DNA from: Yeosuana sp043876835 | GTDB taxonomy: Bacteria > Bacteroidota > Bacteroidia > Flavobacteriales > Flavobacteriaceae | Direction: 5' to 3' | Length of the DNA: 64,000 nucleotides | NCBI RefSeq assembly: GCF_043876835.1 | Contig: NZ_JBAWJZ010000003.1 | Span: 124,001 to 188,000, forward strand | In this document: in pieces, positions 25,214 to 32,442 of the stretch | How the letters are laid out: each line of letters begins with the position of its first letter | Position numbering within the stretch: the first letter of the stretch is position 1 | Position numbers and translations under genes: made by a program | Notes under the pieces: model-generated | What the model was told of the DNA's origin: nothing | The model's database searches: none | Seen by the model: only the letters and a program-made list of their open reading frames with translations

Positions 25214-25317
25214 AGAGGAAAGATTTGACTGATTGCAACCTCTTATACTTAAAAAAATAGTATAAACAAAAATGCTAAAGGCAGTGTAAACTTCCTTCGA
25301 CGTTATCGTCAAATCTT
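25214..25317 (+). promoter_or_regulatory. SAM-II-like riboswitch upstream of metK
   Basis: The 5' leader of metK fits the SAM-II aptamer pattern. P1 is AGAGG (25214-25218) with CCTCT (25239-25243), enclosing GATTTGAC and GATTGCAA, which match the SAM-II core words GATTT-AC and ATTGCAA. AATGCTAAAGG (25271-25281) is the 3' pseudoknot strand. A 7-bp hairpin (25243-25249 with 25259-25265) occupies the variable insert. Downstream, GTCAAATCTT (25308-25317) is the exact complement of AAGATTTGAC (25220-25229) in the aptamer core and overlaps a small GACG-TTAT-CGTC hairpin, a plausible expression platform 19 nt before the metK ATG. Confidence 0.8.
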
Positions 25318-25335
25318 CTGTTTAAATTAAAAAAA

Positions 25336-26589
25336 ATGGCGTATTTATTTACTTCAGAAAGTGTATCTGAAGGACATCCTGATAAAGTAGCAGATCAAAT
25401 TAGTGATGCTTTAATTGATAACTTTTTAGCTTTTGATGTCAATTCGAAAGTGGCTTGTGAAACTTTAGTAACTACTGGTCAAGTTGTACTTGCTGGTGAA
25501 GTAAAATCTAAAACCTATTTAGATGTTCAAAAGATAGCAAGAGATACTATTAATAAAATAGGGTATACCAAAAGCGAGTATATGTTTGATGGTAGTTCGT
25601 GTGGTATATTTTCAGCTATTCACGAACAATCTGAAGATATAAACCGTGGCGTTGACAGGATAAATAAAGAGGAGCAAGGCGCTGGTGACCAAGGAATGAT
25701 GTTTGGTTATGCTACGAATGAAACAGAAAATTTCATGCCTTTGGCATTAGATTTATCCCATCGTATTTTAATTGAATTAGCCGATTTACGCAGAGAAAAC
25801 AAAGAAATCACCTATTTAAGACCCGATTCTAAAAGTCAGGTTACCATTGAATATAGTGATGACAATATTCCGCAGCGTATTGATGCCATTGTAGTTTCTA
25901 CACAGCATGATGATTTTGATGAAGACGAAGCCATGTTGTCCAAAATAAGAAAAGATATTATTACCATTCTTATTCCAAGAGTTAAGGCAAAATTACCAGA
26001 ACATATTAAAGCGTTGTTTAATGATGATATTACCTATCATATAAACCCAACAGGGAAATTTGTTATTGGTGGACCTCATGGCGATACTGGTTTAACTGGA
26101 CGCAAAATTATTGTGGATACTTATGGTGGAAAAGGAGCTCATGGTGGTGGAGCTTTTTCTGGAAAAGACCCAAGCAAAGTTGATAGAAGTGCTGCATATG
26201 CAGCCAGACATATTGCCAAAAATTTAGTGGCAGCAGGTGTCGCAGACGAAATTTTAGTACAAGTATCGTATGCTATTGGTGTGGTTAAACCAACATCAAT
26301 TTTTGTGGATACTTATGGCACATGTCCTTTTAATATGACCGATGGTGAAATTGCCCTGGAAGTTGCCAAATTATTTGATATGCGTCCGGCTGCTATTGAA
26401 GAGCGTTTAAAATTACGTTCACCAATATATAGTGAAACAGCTGCATACGGACATATGGGAAGAAAAAACGAGATTGTTTCTAAAACATTTTCTCAACCTA
26501 ATGGAGAAACAATTAATCTCGACGTAGAATTATTTACTTGGGAAAAATTAGATTATGTTGATAAGGTGAAAGAAGCTTTTGGTCTATAA
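25336..26589 (+). CDS. metK: S-adenosylmethionine synthetase
   Basis: Makes S-adenosylmethionine from methionine and ATP. The 417-residue protein has SEGHPDKVADQISD (11-24), GAGDQGMMFGYATNE (about 115-129) and GGPHGDTGLTGRKIIVDTYGG (about 250-269), the two MetK signatures and phosphate loop. SAM made by this enzyme is the ligand of the riboswitch in its own leader, giving direct product feedback. Its stop codon abuts the stop of the convergent glycosyltransferase gene with no base between. Confidence 0.97.
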   Translation: MAYLFTSESVSEGHPDKVADQISDALIDNFLAFDVNSKVACETLVTTGQVVLAGEVKSKTYLDVQKIARDTINKIGYTKSEYMFDGSSCGIFSAIHEQSEDINRGVDRINKEEQGAGDQGMMFGYATNETENFMPLALDLSHRILIELADLRRENKEITYLRPDSKSQVTIEYSDDNIPQRIDAIVVSTQHDDFDEDEAMLSKIRKDIITILIPRVKAKLPEHIKALFNDDITYHINPTGKFVIGGPHGDTGLTGRKIIVDTYGGKGAHGGGAFSGKDPSKVDRSAAYAARHIAKNLVAAGVADEILVQVSYAIGVVKPTSIFVDTYGTCPFNMTDGEIALEVAKLFDMRPAAIEERLKLRSPIYSETAAYGHMGRKNEIVSKTFSQPNGETINLDVELFTWEKLDYVDKVKEAFGL

Positions 26590-27618
26590 TTAAATATTTT
26601 GAAGTAAACGTTCTGACAGTTCTGTAGCCACAATGTGATTGGTAATAATCTCATCAATAACAAATTGTGTTCTGTCAGGAAAATCAATATCAACAATTGT
26701 TTTGCTTTCAATCCATTGTAAAAGGATTGGGAGCTTTTTTTTGTTGAAAGTCGGCAATACCAAAACACCCAATTCCTTTAAACTTTCTGCATTACAAGCT
26801 TGTTCATACTGTCCTTTCATAGGCACTACCAATAATTTCTTTTTTAAATACATAGCTTCAGCTGGTGTTTCAAAACCCGCACCACAAATAACACCGCTGC
26901 TCCATGCCATATTTCTTTCAAAATTGCTATTAGAGATAGGTTTCACTTTTACATTTTTAAAACTATATGATTCTTTAGAATGTTTTGAAAACACCTTCCA
27001 TTTTACCCCTTTAATTTTTGATAAAACTTTAATGATTTTTTCATCACTGTAAAAAGGCAAATACACTACATAGTAGTTTTTCTCTTTAATACTTTGGCGC
27101 CTTATGTCATTCCTAATGATTGGAGTGAACATATTTTTATCGTAACTTTTAAAATGAAAACTATAATTTGTTGCCGATGGTGCAAAATATTTTAAAATTA
27201 ATCTGCCAATGAAACTTCTCCTTTTGGGTCTAGGAACTCTACTTGATAAAAAGGCTCCTTGATGACTTAATGAAATACAATTTAAATCACCTCTAAAATA
27301 ACTTGTCCATGCAGTTATGGGTTCAAAATCATTGATTATTAAATCATAATCACTCAAATCACAGTTCTTTATTTCTTTAAAAATTTTAAACGGATTATTT
27401 GATTTTAAGGTTTTTAAATAATCTATTCCACCATTTTTACCAAAAACAAAAACGATTCCTTTAAGTTGGTACTTTACAGGAAAAGGACAATCAATTTCAA
27501 ACTGACTTCCACTTACAAGCACATCAACATCTACGCGATTGTTTAAAACAGAATATATTTCTTTGGCTCTACTTAAATGACCATTTCCTGTGCCCTGAAC
27601 TGCGTATAAAATCTTCAT
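26590..27618 (-). CDS. Glycosyltransferase, MJ1255/VC2487-like (GT28/MurG-type fold)
   Basis: A 342-residue GT-B protein. The N-terminus ILYAVQGTGNGHLSRAKEIY has the GNGH motif of this family, and the C-terminal half has CGAGFETPAEAMYLKKKLLVVPMKGQYEQ, the nucleotide-sugar binding part with the conserved Glu and Gln residues. The acceptor is unknown. Its ATG overlaps the stop of the upstream phosphatase as ATGA, so both are translated together; a role in lipid A or another envelope glycolipid is suggested only by that neighbour. Confidence 0.8.
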   Translation of the reverse strand: MKILYAVQGTGNGHLSRAKEIYSVLNNRVDVDVLVSGSQFEIDCPFPVKYQLKGIVFVFGKNGGIDYLKTLKSNNPFKIFKEIKNCDLSDYDLIINDFEPITAWTSYFRGDLNCISLSHQGAFLSSRVPRPKRRSFIGRLILKYFAPSATNYSFHFKSYDKNMFTPIIRNDIRRQSIKEKNYYVVYLPFYSDEKIIKVLSKIKGVKWKVFSKHSKESYSFKNVKVKPISNSNFERNMAWSSGVICGAGFETPAEAMYLKKKLLVVPMKGQYEQACNAESLKELGVLVLPTFNKKKLPILLQWIESKTIVDIDFPDRTQFVIDEIITNHIVATELSERLLQNI

Positions 27619-28484
27619 AATGGCCGTATTAAATTAAAATCCATTAATAATTCGTTGAAAATTTCTTTATTGGATTTTTCAAGGATGCCTTCATGTTCAT
27701 CATGCTCTTTATTTAATGATTTAAAATCATCTTCATCATACTTATAAATAGTCCATTTAGATTTATGATATTCAAGAGCCGTTAAATTCTCAACCCAATC
27801 CCCAGAATTTAAGTAAGTAACTTCCTTGTTTAATGATTGAAAGGTTTCCATTTTTGGATGATGGATATGCCCACAAACTACATAATCAAAATTGTTTTCA
27901 ACAGCAATATCAATCGCCGTTTTCTCAAAATTATTTATATGCTTAACGGCGCTTTTTACACTGTTTTTTATTTTTTTAGATAACGATATTTTTCCTTTGC
28001 CAAAAAAACTGCTTATTTTATTTACCAAACTATTAATTAAAATAAGCAAGTCATAACCGTTAGAACCTAATTTAGCCAACCATTTTGAATGTTGCATGGT
28101 CACATCAAACACATCGCCATGAAAAAACCAAGCTGTTTTATCATCAAGTTTAAGTACAACTTTATTAACAATCTTAAACGAATTAATTTTAAAATTCACA
28201 AACCTGCGCAGCATTTCATCATGATTTCCAGTAATATAATACACCTCAACACCATCGGTTATCCATTTAATAATGTGCTTAATAACCTGCATATGTTCTT
28301 TAGGCCAATAGCTTTTTTTAAACTGCCATATATCAATAATATCCCCATTAAGAATCACCTTTTTTGGCTTGATACTTCTTAGGTAATTTAATAATTCAGA
28401 AGCTTGACATCCATAAGTTCCTAAGTGGATATCTGAAATAACAACAAGGTCAATTTTTCGTTTTTTAGAACCGGTTTTGCTCAT
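27615..28484 (-). CDS. Metallophosphoesterase, UDP-2,3-diacylglucosamine diphosphatase (LpxH)-like
   Basis: A 289-residue calcineurin-fold phosphoesterase. The five metal-binding blocks are in order: ISDIHLG (16-22), LNGDIID (about 45-51), TGNHDEML (about 84-91), FHGDVFD (about 117-123) and CGHIHHPK (about 212-219). GDWVENLTALEY near the C-terminus is typical of the Bacteroidetes group annotated as UDP-2,3-diacylglucosamine diphosphatase. The exact substrate cannot be read; sugar-nucleotide lipid hydrolysis in lipid A synthesis is the leading idea. It overlaps the glycosyltransferase gene by 4 nt. Confidence 0.8.
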   Translation of the reverse strand: MSKTGSKKRKIDLVVISDIHLGTYGCQASELLNYLRSIKPKKVILNGDIIDIWQFKKSYWPKEHMQVIKHIIKWITDGVEVYYITGNHDEMLRRFVNFKINSFKIVNKVVLKLDDKTAWFFHGDVFDVTMQHSKWLAKLGSNGYDLLILINSLVNKISSFFGKGKISLSKKIKNSVKSAVKHINNFEKTAIDIAVENNFDYVVCGHIHHPKMETFQSLNKEVTYLNSGDWVENLTALEYHKSKWTIYKYDEDDFKSLNKEHDEHEGILEKSNKEIFNELLMDFNLIRPL

Positions 28485-28579
28485 AGTAGCAGCTAAAAAT
28501 TACACGTACATTTGGTATTTAAAAATATACTAAGTATTTAAAGTTTATTTATTTTAATAATTAAGAATTAGTTAAATAA

Positions 28580-28595
28580 ATGGTTTTTAAACCAT
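28580..28595. repeat. Short palindrome in the 28485-28725 gap
   Basis: ATGGTTT and AAACCAT (7-bp arms) flank TT in the 241-bp AT-rich gap between divergent genes. It may be an operator or chance; I see nothing else in the gap apart from AT-rich promoter-like sequence. Confidence 0.3.
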
Positions 28596-28725
28596 TAAAA
28601 ATTATGATAATGTATTCTTAATGTATCTGTAATATCATGAAACCATTTTTTTCTGGAGATTTAATTTAGAAAGTGTTGAATAAGAAAAAAATTATAACTT
28701 AGTTTACTTTTTAAAAATCTACTTC

Positions 28726-29970
28726 ATGTCTAAAAAAATTATTGTTCTTTTTTTATCTCTTTTTACTATTCATCAAATTTCTATTGCTCAAAACAAAGAA
28801 AAATTAATCACAGAAATTAATACCATTTTACAAAACGAAATAGACCAATCTAAAATTCCTGGCGCTGTTATATTAATAAAACAGGGTGACGAAGAGATTT
28901 ATAAAAACGCTTTTGGTTATGCCTTTTTAAAAGACTTCAACGAACAGATCGTTGCGAATCCTGAAAAAACAACAATCAATCATCTTTATGATATTGCATC
29001 GCTTACAAAAGTAATTGGCACTACAACTTCTATGATGTTGTTGGTCGATAAAGGACTTGTTAAAATAGACGACCCTGTTTCTAAATACATTAAAGCTTTT
29101 AATACTGTTGATAAAAATAAAATCACCATCAGGCATTTGCTTACCCATACTTCTGGACTTTACGAATGGTACCCAATGTTTTATTATTGCAACAACAAAC
29201 AAGAAGTTTATAAAATTATTGATGAACTTCCTTTAAAGTTTCCTGTTGGCAGTGGCAGACATTACAGTGATTTGGGCTTTATGTTACTAGGTGAAATAAT
29301 TGAAACCGTTTCCAACCTTTCTTTGGAAGAGTATATGGAACAAAACATTTTTATTCCTTTAAAAATGGAACACACCATGTATAATCCACTTAAAAGTAAA
29401 TCGGAATATAACATAGCTGCAACATCTCACGGAAATCCTTACGAGAAAAGAATGGTAACCGATTCCACGCTTGGGTTTACAATAGATAGCATCAACGTGA
29501 ACCAATGGAACGGATGGAGACAATATACGCTTAAAGGCGAAGCAAATGATGGCAATGCCTGGTATGCAAATAATGGGGTTTCCGGTCATGCAGGATTGTT
29601 CTCTACAATTTCAGATTTGCAAAAAGTAGTTGATGTATTAAAACATCATGGTAAAACTGAAGATTTTCAATTGATCTCTGAAAACACCATCAATTTATTT
29701 TTAACCCAAGATGAGTTTAATAACGGATTGGGTTGGATGATGGACGCCAATAATGCTGTAATAAAAAATGCGCCCGAAGGTAGTTTTGGGCATACCGGGT
29801 TTACAGGCACCAGTATTGCCGTTGTACCTAAATATGATATCTCTGTAATTATGCTGATTAATCGCCAAAATATGGGACTTTTAAATTCTCTATTCTATTA
29901 TAATTTAAACCCAGTGAGAGAACAAGTTTTTACTGCAGTTATGAACTATTGCAGTGAAGAAAAGGAATAA
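28726..29970 (+). CDS. Secreted serine hydrolase (class C beta-lactamase/esterase fold)
   Basis: A 414-residue protein with a signal peptide (residues 1-21, ending ISIA) directing it to the periplasm. It has the three catalytic elements of the family: SxxK as SLTK (92-95), a Tyr motif in GRHYSDLGFMLLGEII (near 185-200), and HTG in FGHTGFTG towards the C-terminus. The proteins of this group hydrolyse beta-lactams, D-amino-acid peptides or esters; the substrate here cannot be told. It is monocistronic, and its 3' end lies 39 bp from an integron-type attachment site. Confidence 0.85.
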   Translation: MSKKIIVLFLSLFTIHQISIAQNKEKLITEINTILQNEIDQSKIPGAVILIKQGDEEIYKNAFGYAFLKDFNEQIVANPEKTTINHLYDIASLTKVIGTTTSMMLLVDKGLVKIDDPVSKYIKAFNTVDKNKITIRHLLTHTSGLYEWYPMFYYCNNKQEVYKIIDELPLKFPVGSGRHYSDLGFMLLGEIIETVSNLSLEEYMEQNIFIPLKMEHTMYNPLKSKSEYNIAATSHGNPYEKRMVTDSTLGFTIDSINVNQWNGWRQYTLKGEANDGNAWYANNGVSGHAGLFSTISDLQKVVDVLKHHGKTEDFQLISENTINLFLTQDEFNNGLGWMMDANNAVIKNAPEGSFGHTGFTGTSIAVVPKYDISVIMLINRQNMGLLNSLFYYNLNPVREQVFTAVMNYCSEEKE

Positions 29971-29977
29971 ACCATTT

Positions 29978-30009
29978 TTTGATTTTGTCAGAAAAATTGA
30001 CTAACTTCG
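29978..30009 (+). promoter_or_regulatory. Candidate promoter reading into the inserted cassette
   Basis: TTTG (29978-29981), a 20-nt spacer and TAACTTCG (30002-30009) fit the Bacteroidetes promoter form with one mismatch in the -7 box. The -7 box overlaps the left end of the attachment site, so the promoter was probably there before the insertion. Confidence 0.5.
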
Positions 30010-30061
30010 TTTAACGATTGATATAAATAATTAAAGCGTATTCATATCATAATAGTTATGT
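30009..30061 (+). repeat. attC-like site, left boundary of the insertion
   Basis: A 53-bp imperfect palindrome in integron attC order: R'' box GTTTAAC (30009-30015), L'' GATATAAATA (30020-30029), L' TATTCATATC (30039-30048; 9 of 10 complementary), R' box GTTATGT (30055-30061). Both R boxes fit, or nearly fit, RYYYAAC and GTTRRRY; R' has one deviation. TTCGTTTAAC (30006-30015) is complementary over 10 bp to GTTAAACGAA at 32409-32418 on the far side of the insertion. Confidence 0.65.
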
Positions 30062-30096
30062 GCAATTAGAGCATTAAGAATGAACAGGATTTAGAT

Positions 30097-32049
30097 ATGA
30101 AATTACAGAGTATTAGAATAAAAAATGTAAAAAGCTTTAGAGAGCAAATCGAAATCAACTTAAATGATGATTTTAATATTCTAATTGGACCTAATGGAAG
30201 TGGGAAAAGCAACCTATTAGATATTATAACTATATGTATTCGCCAATATTTTCTGTTACCATATACTGTAAATGAATCCAATGACACACAAGGATTCTTT
30301 AAAAATATAAGTCAAAATCAAGCATTTAGAAACATTCAGCAGTTTCTTGATAAATTTTATGGAGACTCTTCGGATTCTGAAATTGAAATTGATTTTATTG
30401 TAAAACAAGAAGATATTGATAATATCAATGAAGTTGTTCAGAACATAGATAGTATAAAAGACAAGTTGTCAGATTTTCGAAATGCACAAGATTATAATCA
30501 CCAAATAAAGCAAATAGAAGCTTGGAATAACTCAGTACTCACTGTAGACGAAAAACTAACATACAGTATTAAAAACTATTCTGTCAATAATCAAAATGAA
30601 ACGCCAAAAAAACTGTTATTCTTTCAGTATTTAAACTATTTTGAATTTTTGCTTATTCTTATCAGAGAATTACCTGCGATAAAACTGCATACTAATTATT
30701 TATATTTTAGCCCTTATCGTGGGGCAAATTTGCAAAATTTACAAGCAAATCTTTCAAATCAAAACTTCTATCAAGTTCTACAAACTGTAATTAACACCAC
30801 ATCAAAATCTGTTTTTTCATTAATAAACCTTGCTACAATCTACTTTGCAGAAAAAAGACGGGGATTTGAGGATGAAGCTACAAGTGAAGGTTATATCCAA
30901 AAATGGATGAATGATGAAGAAGTTAAATTAGTTTCTAAATATCTTGGAAAATTAGGGTATGGTTGGGATTTAAGGCTAATTGATAAGAATAAAAATATAT
31001 ATGAGATAGTTTTAACCAAAGAGAGTAAAGAGTTCTATATAAACCAAGCAAGTTCTGGAGAAAAAGAAATAATAAACTTTTTGCTGGGTGTTTTTGCGTT
31101 TAATATTAACAACGGAATCATTATTATTGATGAGCCTGAATTACACTTGCACCCAAGGTGGCAGAATGTATTGTTAGATTTATTCATAGAACTTTCTCGT
31201 GTAACAAAGAATCAATTTATTCTATCAACACATTCACCAACCTTTATTAATGATAGGTCTTACAATCATATTTTTAGAATTTATAAGGATATTAATAATG
31301 TTAGCAAAGAAATCACTCTAAAAGATTCAGATTCATTTAAGCTAAGAGATATCCTACATATTGTAAATAGTACTAATAATGAAAAGATTTTCTTCGCTGA
31401 TGTTGTACTTTTAGTTGAAGGAATAACCGATAGGTTAGTTTTTCAAAAGATTCTTAATGAACAAATTGAAAGTTTTAATGCAACAAGAATTGTTGAAATT
31501 ATAGAAATTAAGGGTAAATCAAATGTTGACAATTTTAAAAAGTTCCTTTCTTCTCTAAAAATTCCAACATATTTTATAAGTGATTTGGATTATGTAAATG
31601 AAATAGGTTCTTCCGAAATTAAGACATTATTTGCAAGCAATAGAAAGAAAATAGAGAAAGATGTAATTAAAAATCAAAAAAGTAAAGATGGCGACTCGTT
31701 AGTTCAGATTATCGAGAGGGCTATTTCCGAAAAGAAAACAGATGAACTTGAGATTATTTGGGAATATATAAAATCCTTTAGAAGAAAACTTAAATTAACT
31801 CTTAGTCCTTCTGAGGAAGTTTCTCTTAAAAAATTGATTAGTGACCAAAAAAACAATAATAATTTTATACTTAGACGGGGAGATATTGAAGATTATTTTC
31901 CCATTGGTTTTAAAACTAAAGACTTGGTAAAAGTTATTAGTCTTTTGCAAGGTGATAATTACACAAATTGGAAACAGACAACAGAGTATAATGATTTACT
32001 GCTGATTATTGATGAAATATTGATAAGAAGTAAAATTAAAAGCACATAA
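30097..32049 (+). CDS. OLD-family ATPase with TOPRIM nuclease domain
   Basis: A 650-residue protein. Residues 1-430 form an SMC/ABC-type ATPase: Walker A GPNGSGKSN (31-39), signature QASSGEKE (317-324), Walker B IIIIDEPELHLHP (341-353), His switch LSTHSP (376-381). The rest is a TOPRIM nuclease: LLVEGITDRL (438-447) with the catalytic Glu, SDLDY (495-499) with the paired Asp, and RRGDIEDYF (593-601). This is the overcoming-lysogenisation-defect (OLD) architecture; relatives act in phage defence alone or with a partner (Gabija, PARIS-type). No partner gene is adjacent. It is the only ORF of cassette 1 and its stop codon overlaps the attC R'' box, typical of compact gene cassettes. Confidence 0.85.
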   Translation: MKLQSIRIKNVKSFREQIEINLNDDFNILIGPNGSGKSNLLDIITICIRQYFLLPYTVNESNDTQGFFKNISQNQAFRNIQQFLDKFYGDSSDSEIEIDFIVKQEDIDNINEVVQNIDSIKDKLSDFRNAQDYNHQIKQIEAWNNSVLTVDEKLTYSIKNYSVNNQNETPKKLLFFQYLNYFEFLLILIRELPAIKLHTNYLYFSPYRGANLQNLQANLSNQNFYQVLQTVINTTSKSVFSLINLATIYFAEKRRGFEDEATSEGYIQKWMNDEEVKLVSKYLGKLGYGWDLRLIDKNKNIYEIVLTKESKEFYINQASSGEKEIINFLLGVFAFNINNGIIIIDEPELHLHPRWQNVLLDLFIELSRVTKNQFILSTHSPTFINDRSYNHIFRIYKDINNVSKEITLKDSDSFKLRDILHIVNSTNNEKIFFADVVLLVEGITDRLVFQKILNEQIESFNATRIVEIIEIKGKSNVDNFKKFLSSLKIPTYFISDLDYVNEIGSSEIKTLFASNRKKIEKDVIKNQKSKDGDSLVQIIERAISEKKTDELEIIWEYIKSFRRKLKLTLSPSEEVSLKKLISDQKNNNNFILRRGDIEDYFPIGFKTKDLVKVISLLQGDNYTNWKQTTEYNDLLLIIDEILIRSKIKST

Positions 32050-32174
32050 CAAAGTATAAAAATAATAGCCGAGATAGTAGTAAATATGAACATTGTAGCC
32101 CGCATAAAATTTAGTATTAACTTGAAAACATTGAGTTCCGCAGTCGGCTACTATTCTTATACAAACCGTTAGGA
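32044..32174 (+). repeat. attC-like site ending the OLD cassette
   Basis: A 131-bp imperfect palindrome: R'' ACATAAC (32044-32050), an 18-nt arm at 32054-32071 and its complement at 32145-32162 (16 of 18), R' GTTAGGA (32168-32174). The arms include ATAATAGCCG and CGGCTACTAT. R'' is complementary to the R' box at the cassette's own start (30055), as required for an integrated cassette. Confidence 0.65.
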
Positions 32175-32238
32175 ACAATGCCTTCGACACGTGTTTGCGG
32201 CACTCCGTGCCACCTGCAAACACTAAATGTTCCTAACG
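32167..32238. repeat. Long hairpin at the start of cassette 2
   Basis: CGTTAGGAACA (32167-32177) is the exact complement of TGTTCCTAACG (32228-32238). Inside, GTGTTTGC pairs with GCAAACAC and GGCAC with GTGCC around TCC, interrupted by a 4-nt bulge. GC content is far above the surroundings. It is not in the orientation of an attC site (its boxes face outward), so its role is unexplained. Confidence 0.65.
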
Positions 32239-32324
32239 CCACGCAGTACGACTGCACTTTCGCCATAAACCCATTGTCAAACCAAAAGATATTTTCACTA
32301 AATTGCCTTTGCCACTATACCTAA
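32178..32324 (+). CDS. Possible 48-aa Cys-containing protein in cassette 2
   Basis: The only plus-strand reading frame of cassette 2 starts 9 nt into it and ends at a TAA inside the R'' box ACCTAAC, the same arrangement as in cassette 1. The product begins MPSTRVCGTPCHLQ and contains five Cys. Its first third is encoded by the long hairpin at 32167-32238, which argues that the ORF may be fortuitous. I do not recognise it. Confidence 0.25.
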   Translation: MPSTRVCGTPCHLQTLNVPNATQYDCTFAINPLSNQKIFSLNCLCHYT

Positions 32325-32415
32325 CATCGGATATAGCGAATATGCGTCTAATGGCTACTATCGCTAATGGCAGCAAGCTGCCAACGCAACTCGCCATATC
32401 CGCGTGGCGTTAAAC
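32319..32415 (+). repeat. attC-like site, right end of the insertion
   Basis: A 97-bp imperfect palindrome with consensus boxes: R'' ACCTAAC (32319-32325), L'' CGGATATAGCGA (32328-32339), L' TCGCCATATCCG (32391-32402; 11 of 12 complementary), R' GTTAAAC (32409-32415), with a 6-bp TGGCAG/CTGCCA hairpin in the centre. Of the three sites this is the closest to canonical attC. The rest of the 393-bp gap up to 32442 holds nothing else. Confidence 0.7.
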
Positions 32416-32442
32416 GAAACTCCAAAAAAAAGTCAAACTAAT

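Larger units (their letters stand above)
30056..32409 (+). mobile_element. Two-cassette integron-like insertion without integrase
   Basis: The segment lies between the G and TT of GTT boxes at 30055 and 32409. Cassette 1 (30056-32168) begins TTATGTGC and ends with its complement GCACATAAC. Cassette 2 (32169-32409) begins TTAGGA and ends with the R'' box ACCTAAC, complementary in six of seven bases. The outer boxes GTTTAAC and GTTAAAC, which would have formed one site before insertion, are exact complements, extended to 10 bp. This is what site-specific cassette insertion leaves behind. No integrase gene is in the window, so it would be classed as a cluster of attC sites lacking an integrase. 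Confidence 0.65.

Noticed and set aside
25016..25312. 98-residue minus-strand ORF across the metK/ilv control region
   Set aside because: It runs through the riboswitch, both promoters and the leader peptide in another frame, has a random Phe/Tyr-rich composition and no family features; the short Ile/Val leader explains the region better.
28571..28577. GTTAAAT upstream of the serine hydrolase as the start of a further cassette
   Set aside because: It would pair with the 30009 R'' box except for one base, making the hydrolase gene a cassette, but a single 7-mer in AT-rich DNA is expected by chance and no attC palindrome lies upstream of it.
31996..32223. 75-residue minus-strand ORF over the end of the OLD gene and the attC site
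   Set aside because: It overlaps the intact OLD gene and a palindrome; coding by coincidence with the inverted-repeat sequence.
32167..32238. Perfect CGTTAGGAACA inverted repeat as an attC site
   Set aside because: Box order is reversed (GTT box first, AAC box last), and the outer bases do not fit RYYYAAC; kept as an unexplained hairpin.
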